Positions 59,700-64,000 of a stretch of DNA of 64,000 nt are shown one piece after another. A program made the translations under genes and the position numbers. The notes below the pieces were generated by a model. The model had not been told where the DNA came from, ran no database searches, and saw only the letters and a program-made list of their open reading frames with translations. Numbering within the stretch: the stretch's first letter is position 1; each line of letters begins with the position of its first letter. Source of the DNA: Gemmatimonadota bacterium. GTDB lineage: Bacteria > ARS69. The stretch covers positions 121,874 to 185,873 of the forward strand of contig JASLLL010000001.1 in NCBI GenBank assembly GCA_030747075.1, read 5' to 3'.

Positions 59700-61703
59700 T
59701 CATCGGTTGGGCGCGGCACCCTCCACCCGCGCCATCCCCGCCTTCGCGGCACGGGAACGCGGGTCGATCCTGAGCGCTTCCGAATAGTGCCGGCGCGCCG
59801 ACGCGAAATCTCCGGCTCGTCGGTCGAGATCGCCCAGGTAGGTCGCGGCAACGGCGCGATCGGTGCCGCACGCGTGCGCGTAGTGGAGATCGCGGCGGGC
59901 GCTCGCCGGGTCCGCATCCAACAGCATCCTCGCGCGGGCGAGGCGAAGGCGTGCGGAGCGCGGGAAGAGGTCCAGCGCGCGGGTGAGTGTGGCCGCGGCT
60001 TCGGATTCGCGTCCGCGTTCGAGTTCCGCGATCGCCGCGCGAACCGCTCCCGCTTCCGAGGGCGGAGCGCGAAACGCCGAGACTTCTCCCGGCGCGGGAA
60101 GCGCGGACTCCGGCGGCAGCACAAACCCCCTGAAGACGCACACACCGAGAACCAGAAGCGCCGCGAAGAGAAGCGCGAAGACGCGACGCTCCCGCCCCCG
60201 GAGAATCGCGTGCGCGGTCAGTACTCCGCAGGGGACGGCCGCCAGAAGAAGCACCGGGCGCCCCAGCGCGAGCGGCCCGAAGAGATACGCCGAGAGCGCG
60301 GCGCCACCGAGGGCGATGCGCGCTCGACGCGCACCGAGAAGGGTGGCGAGTGTCTGAACGCCGCCCTCGCGGTCGCCCTCTTCGTCGGGAAGATCCTTGA
60401 TGGAGACGACGAGCGCGGAACACAGGAAGAGGAAAGCCGCCACGCCGCCCGGAAACGCCGCGACGGTGTGCCGCCCCGCAAAGACCGAGAACCCCAGATA
60501 CGCCGAGAGCAGAATGCAGAACGAGATCGCCAGCGCATTCAGCGGAAAGAACCGCTTCATGCGAAACGGGGGCGACGAATACAGGAAGCCGACCGCATGT
60601 GCGGTCATCGTGATGAGAAACGGCGCGTAGCCGAGGGTCGCCGCGAACGCAAGCGAGAGAATCCCGGCCGCGGCCGCCGCGACCCGTGCTTCGCCTTCGT
60701 CGAGAATCCCGAGAGTGAGGCTGGTGCGTTTTCGGGAGACGAGATCGAGGGGCCGGTCGAAGAGGTCGTTCGTGAGAAGCTGCGACTGAAAGAGGAAGAA
60801 GATCGTCGCCAGTACCCCAAGGAGCGCGGGCGCGAGGAAGGGGTCCGCAGCCAACGCGGGATAGTGCGGGCGCAGAAAGACGAAGCCGAGCAGGAGCCCG
60901 AAGCCGGTCACGAAGAGATAGAACGCGGTGCGGAACGGACGCGCGGCGATCAGGAGGTCGCCGAGTCGCGTGCGGTGGTGGCGGGCGAGGGCCGCCAGAA
61001 GCACCGTGGAGGAAACGAGCAGGTGGAGCAGCGCGTACTTGCCACTGTCGGAGAAGACCAGACCGCCGGGCGTGAAGAGCGCGCTCTCGGGCGCCCCGCC
61101 ACGCCCCGCGAGAAGTGCGTAGAGCGCGGGGAGAGACCCGGCCGCCAGCGCGGAGAGGTAGACCGCCAGGAAGCCGACGACGGGCGAAAGGCCGCCGGGA
61201 CGCTTCGCGCGCAGGTACGCAGCCCCCCCGATGCACGCCACGAGGATCTCCACTCGCATTCCGGGGGACACTCCGGGGAGGTCGGCTCCCGGCCAGAAGG
61301 TCAGCGCGGCGGCGCGGGCGGCGGCGTGGAGGTCCGGAAAGTAGTGGAGCAAGTACCCGTGCGACCGGATCGCCGCATCCACCAGCGGCGGAATCAGGAT
61401 GACGGGAGAGCAGAGCAACACGGCCCGGGCGGTGCGGGCCATCGATGTGCGCGCCGACACGGACAGGAATAGCGCGACCAGCGAGAACACGGTCAGGTAG
61501 AACGCCGGACCGTGAAGGAAGGTCATCTCGACGGACGCGACCGTCTCCAGGCGAAACCCGAGGGTTTGCGATTCCTCCAGCACACCTTCGGCGATTCCGC
61601 GCAGGTAGGTGGCTGCCAGGAAGACGGCGGCGGCTCCCCCCGCCCCGCCGTCTTCCATCCGCGCGATGCACCCCGCGATGCGCGCGCCCGGACTGCGCGT
61701 CAT
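59700..61703 (-). CDS. UbiA-type prenyltransferase core fused to N-terminal membrane and C-terminal TPR regions
   Basis: 667-aa membrane protein. Residues about 1-260 form seven or so helices of unknown type. Residues about 265-520 form a UbiA-like core with the two Asp-rich motifs NDLFDRPLDLVSRKR (N-D-x-x-D-x-x-x-D) and DLPDEEGDREGGVQTLATLL and the spacing of polyprenyl transferases. Residues about 565-667 are TPR units (AAIAELERGRESEAAATLTR, YLGDLDRRAGDFASARRHYS). UbiA proteins usually have about 300 aa, so both ends are additions. It may prenylate a quinone, haem or lipid head group. ATG 61703 is preceded by GGGAAGAG. Confidence 0.75.
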   Translation of the reverse strand: MTRSPGARIAGCIARMEDGGAGGAAAVFLAATYLRGIAEGVLEESQTLGFRLETVASVEMTFLHGPAFYLTVFSLVALFLSVSARTSMARTARAVLLCSPVILIPPLVDAAIRSHGYLLHYFPDLHAAARAAALTFWPGADLPGVSPGMRVEILVACIGGAAYLRAKRPGGLSPVVGFLAVYLSALAAGSLPALYALLAGRGGAPESALFTPGGLVFSDSGKYALLHLLVSSTVLLAALARHHRTRLGDLLIAARPFRTAFYLFVTGFGLLLGFVFLRPHYPALAADPFLAPALLGVLATIFFLFQSQLLTNDLFDRPLDLVSRKRTSLTLGILDEGEARVAAAAAGILSLAFAATLGYAPFLITMTAHAVGFLYSSPPFRMKRFFPLNALAISFCILLSAYLGFSVFAGRHTVAAFPGGVAAFLFLCSALVVSIKDLPDEEGDREGGVQTLATLLGARRARIALGGAALSAYLFGPLALGRPVLLLAAVPCGVLTAHAILRGRERRVFALLFAALLVLGVCVFRGFVLPPESALPAPGEVSAFRAPPSEAGAVRAAIAELERGRESEAAATLTRALDLFPRSARLRLARARMLLDADPASARRDLHYAHACGTDRAVAATYLGDLDRRAGDFASARRHYSEALRIDPRSRAAKAGMARVEGAAPNR

Positions 61704-61725
61704 GCTCTTCCCGCCCCCGGTTCCG

Positions 61726-63576
61726 CTAACGGATTCTCACCAGTTTCCGCGGTGCGCTCACGGTGCCGTCCGCGTAATGCACGCGGAAGAAGTACACACC
61801 CGACGGCGTGGTCATCCCGTCCGCATCCTGCCCATCCCAGATGAGAAGGTCGCCGCTTCCGGGAAGAGTGCGAACAAGCCGCCCGGAGAGGTCGTAGACT
61901 TCCACCGAGCGCACTTCCGAGACGCGGCCCGGTGCGAAGAGCAGCGACACCTCGCCGCCCGACGGGTTCGGCAACACGCGCACGGCGGAATCGGACGAGG
62001 GTCCGGTGGCGACACTGCTCGACGACCAGTCCGCCAGCGACGCGGAGAAGTCCACGCGCCCGTGCCCGGTCTCGATGTCGAATCCGGCGGGCGGGATGTC
62101 GTAGCAGTGGTCGTAGATCTGGTCGTAGATCTGGGTGGCCGAGTAGGCGGGCGCCACCGACCGGACAAGCGCGCCCAACCCCGCCACGAGCGGCGCCGCG
62201 AGCGAGGTACCGGCCGCTCCGGCCAGCATGGGATCCCCCGGGTTGATCGACCCGGACCCGTTCGCGTCCGCGACGCTTGCCACATACACGGACCAGAAGA
62301 GTTCCAGCCATGTGGACCCGGAGACATCGCCGCTGGCTGCCACGCAGTCGAGCCAGTTCCCGTGCGTGGTGATGGATGTGCGCGCGGAGTCGTCATGCTT
62401 CGCGCCCCCGACGGCACAGCACTCGGAGTACGCCGCGGGATACGACTGCTCGTTCGCCCCGGAGTTTCCGGAGGCGACAAACACCGGAATGCCCGCACTG
62501 ATCGCCAGTTGAATCTGCGTGCGGACGCTGTTCATGGCCGAGGGGCCACCCAGAGACGAACTGATCACATCGGCTGGCGCACGGCGGGCATACTCGAACG
62601 CGGCGGCAATCATCGCTTCGGTGCCCGTTCCCTCCGGCGACATGCAGCGCGCCATCGCGATCTTCGCGCCACCGGCCGCTCCGGCAAAGCTCGTCCCGTT
62701 GTTGATGACGCACGCGGCGGCCCCGCTGGTCATGGTGCCGTGCCCCACGCCCGCGTCGGCGTACCCGTCAAGGTTGTTGTCGTCGCCGTCGCCGCAGGAC
62801 GGGTCCCCGGCGCGCACATCCGGGTCGGAGTCCTCGCTGGGCGATCCCCACAGGTCGCCGACCCAGTTTCCCGCGAAGTCATACCCGTGCATGTCGTCGA
62901 CATATCCGTTTCCGTCATCGTCGACGCCGTTGCCCGGCACCTCGCCCGGATTGGTCCAGATGTTGTCGGCAAGATCGGGGTGGTCGAGATCGAGCCCGGA
63001 GTCGGTCAGGACGATCAGCGTGTTCTCTCCGGTCGTGGCGGTCCACGCATCTTCGGGATTCACCTGAATCATCCAGTACTGATCCGGCGCGCTGTCGTTC
63101 GGCCAACTTGCGGGCCAGGTGTAGTAGGGATCGTTCGGCGTCATGAGACAGGAGAAGAGATGGTTCGGCCGCGCCCATTCCACAAGACCGCTGGACTCGT
63201 ATGCGGCCACGGTGTCGAGCACATGCGCGCGCGCTTCTTCCAGCATCCGGCGGCAGGTCTCGTGGTCACCCGCGTCGCGTGCGGCCCGGCCCGCGTCCGG
63301 CGAGTGAATCATGGGGAACTCGACGACATCATAGCCGAGATCGCGGCCGACCCGGTGCATCGTCGCCCCCCGGTTCATGCAGAAGTCCGCCGCTTCCGTA
63401 CGGGTGATCCCGGAATCGAACTTCACGAGAATCTGGTTCAGCATGAACTGCGGTTCGTCCGGCGCAACAAAAACGGGCAGCGGAGATCGAACGGGAAGGT
63501 CGGTGGCGATCGCGGTCGATGCGGCCGTCACGGCAGCCATCGACAGCATCCCGAATGCGAACCAGGCTCTTCTCAT
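61726..63576 (-). CDS. secreted subtilisin-like serine protease (S8) with FlgD-type tail
   Basis: 616-aa secreted protease. After the signal peptide (FGMLSMAAVTAASTAIA) comes an inhibitor-like prodomain (about 40-140). The catalytic triad is Asp192 in VLTDSGLDLDHPDL, His279 in GVGHGTMTSGAAA and Ser458 in GTSLAAPLVAGL, with the oxyanion Asn in VASGNSGANEQ. Calcium-binding-like acidic loops (DDDGNGYVDD, DGDDNNLDGYAD) separate the first two. The C-terminal 80 residues form a FlgD-like tail (VEVYDLSGRLVRTLPG, WDGQDADGMTTPSGVYFF, SAPRKLVRIR). It likely acts on the cell surface or on extracellular protein. Confidence 0.92.
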   Translation of the reverse strand: MRRAWFAFGMLSMAAVTAASTAIATDLPVRSPLPVFVAPDEPQFMLNQILVKFDSGITRTEAADFCMNRGATMHRVGRDLGYDVVEFPMIHSPDAGRAARDAGDHETCRRMLEEARAHVLDTVAAYESSGLVEWARPNHLFSCLMTPNDPYYTWPASWPNDSAPDQYWMIQVNPEDAWTATTGENTLIVLTDSGLDLDHPDLADNIWTNPGEVPGNGVDDDGNGYVDDMHGYDFAGNWVGDLWGSPSEDSDPDVRAGDPSCGDGDDNNLDGYADAGVGHGTMTSGAAACVINNGTSFAGAAGGAKIAMARCMSPEGTGTEAMIAAAFEYARRAPADVISSSLGGPSAMNSVRTQIQLAISAGIPVFVASGNSGANEQSYPAAYSECCAVGGAKHDDSARTSITTHGNWLDCVAASGDVSGSTWLELFWSVYVASVADANGSGSINPGDPMLAGAAGTSLAAPLVAGLGALVRSVAPAYSATQIYDQIYDHCYDIPPAGFDIETGHGRVDFSASLADWSSSSVATGPSSDSAVRVLPNPSGGEVSLLFAPGRVSEVRSVEVYDLSGRLVRTLPGSGDLLIWDGQDADGMTTPSGVYFFRVHYADGTVSAPRKLVRIR

Positions 63577-64000
63577 GGGTGCCCCCCCGGGGAAGTCGTG
63601 AGTGACGCGCTGCGAGCGGCCACCGCCCGAGGCGCTCTGAAGAACGCGGGGCGCGAAGGGTGCGTTGCGGTGGTGCGAAGTGCCGCACGGGCGCGCGCCG
63701 CTCAGGGGGCGATTATGCACGAGGGGGGGGGATGGTTCAATGCCGGGCGCGGGGGAGGTGGGTTGGCCATGCTACACTCGCGCCCTCTCCGTGAGGTGCC
63801 CCATGGCCAGACCCGCAACCACCCGCGCATGGCGCCCGCTGCCGCTCTGGGCGCGTGTGCATCCGGCCCCGCCCCGGCCCGCGGCGACCTACTGCGAAGA
63901 GACCGCCTCCTTGACACTGCACGCTCCCCGCGCGCCAAGCACGCACGACCACCCCACGCTGGGCATCCCCGCGGCGATCGGTTAGCCTCCCCGCACGCCG
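63577..64000 (+). other. window end: upstream region of the protease and a possible small gene
   Basis: About 420 bp. On the plus strand a 60-codon frame runs from ATG 63803 to 63985, preceded by TACACT (63774-63779, a possible -10) and a weak AGGTG. The product (MARPATTRAWRPLPLWARVH...) is Pro/Ala/Arg-rich and has no recognised family, so it may be chance in GC-rich DNA. A 15-base sequence shared with the hairpin at 43992-44022 lies at 63699-63713. Confidence 0.3.

Overview
The window is one uninterrupted piece of a GC-rich bacterial chromosome, densely packed and mostly housekeeping. Many genes start at GTG or TTG behind strong Shine-Dalgarno (SD) sites, and adjoining genes often overlap by ATGA or GTGA. 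Signal peptides, outer-membrane barrels, lipoproteins and four FlgD-like C-terminal tails point to a diderm bacterium of the FCB type, perhaps Candidatus Eisenbacteria. That placement is inference from protein style and is not proven here.

Layout. 1-2.4 kb: glyQ-glyS. 2.5-5.8 kb: a zinc operon (His-rich secreted protein, outer-membrane protein, ZnuA, ZnuB) with no ZnuC ATPase beside it. 5.9-9.6 kb: an extracytoplasmic redox operon (haem lipoprotein, TlpA thioredoxin, DUF4266, DUF3570, ApbE). 9.6-13.6 kb: a small accessory island with a CHAT protease-like gene, a lone CRISPR-type repeat, an AbiE toxin-antitoxin pair and a helicase stub ending at a probable IS end. 13.7-19.9 kb: carbohydrate and envelope genes (MalQ, an EIIA-like protein, UDP-glucose pyrophosphorylase, DUF3810, a sulfotransferase). 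20.2-25.4 kb: two phosphodiesterases of the alkaline phosphatase superfamily with a ribbon-helix-helix-like protein and a membrane protein. 26-31.7 kb: recO, mgtE, DUF502, CNNM/CorC, ybeY, phoH. 32-36.7 kb: LysM and Lpp-like envelope proteins, aspS, hisS, VanZ. 36.8-43.8 kb: TetR, TauE, TPR, HTH, NmrA-like, DUF523 and a large beta-propeller secreted protein. 44-50.7 kb: a selenocysteine thioredoxin lipoprotein, RarA, an excisionase-like HTH, an outer-membrane protein with a probable frameshift, a lamin-tail protein and a class I amidotransferase peptidase. 50.9-53.8 kb: pntAA-pntAB-pntB. 53.8-59.7 kb: a K+ channel, then mscS-gatE-gatD. 59.7-63.6 kb: a UbiA-TPR fusion and a subtilase.

The two most notable observations are these. 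(i) At 44031-45227 an in-frame TGA replaces the first cysteine of a thioredoxin active site (W-TGA-G-P-C-K), and a SECIS-like hairpin lies 14 nt downstream, so the gene probably encodes a selenoprotein that conventional gene calling would truncate. (ii) At 56233-59690 there is a complete GatE-GatD pair, the amidotransferase normally regarded as archaeal, translationally coupled to a mechanosensitive channel gene. With the non-canonical start sites at 18123 and 30629, these are what a second reader should test first. No rRNA or tRNA gene was recognised.
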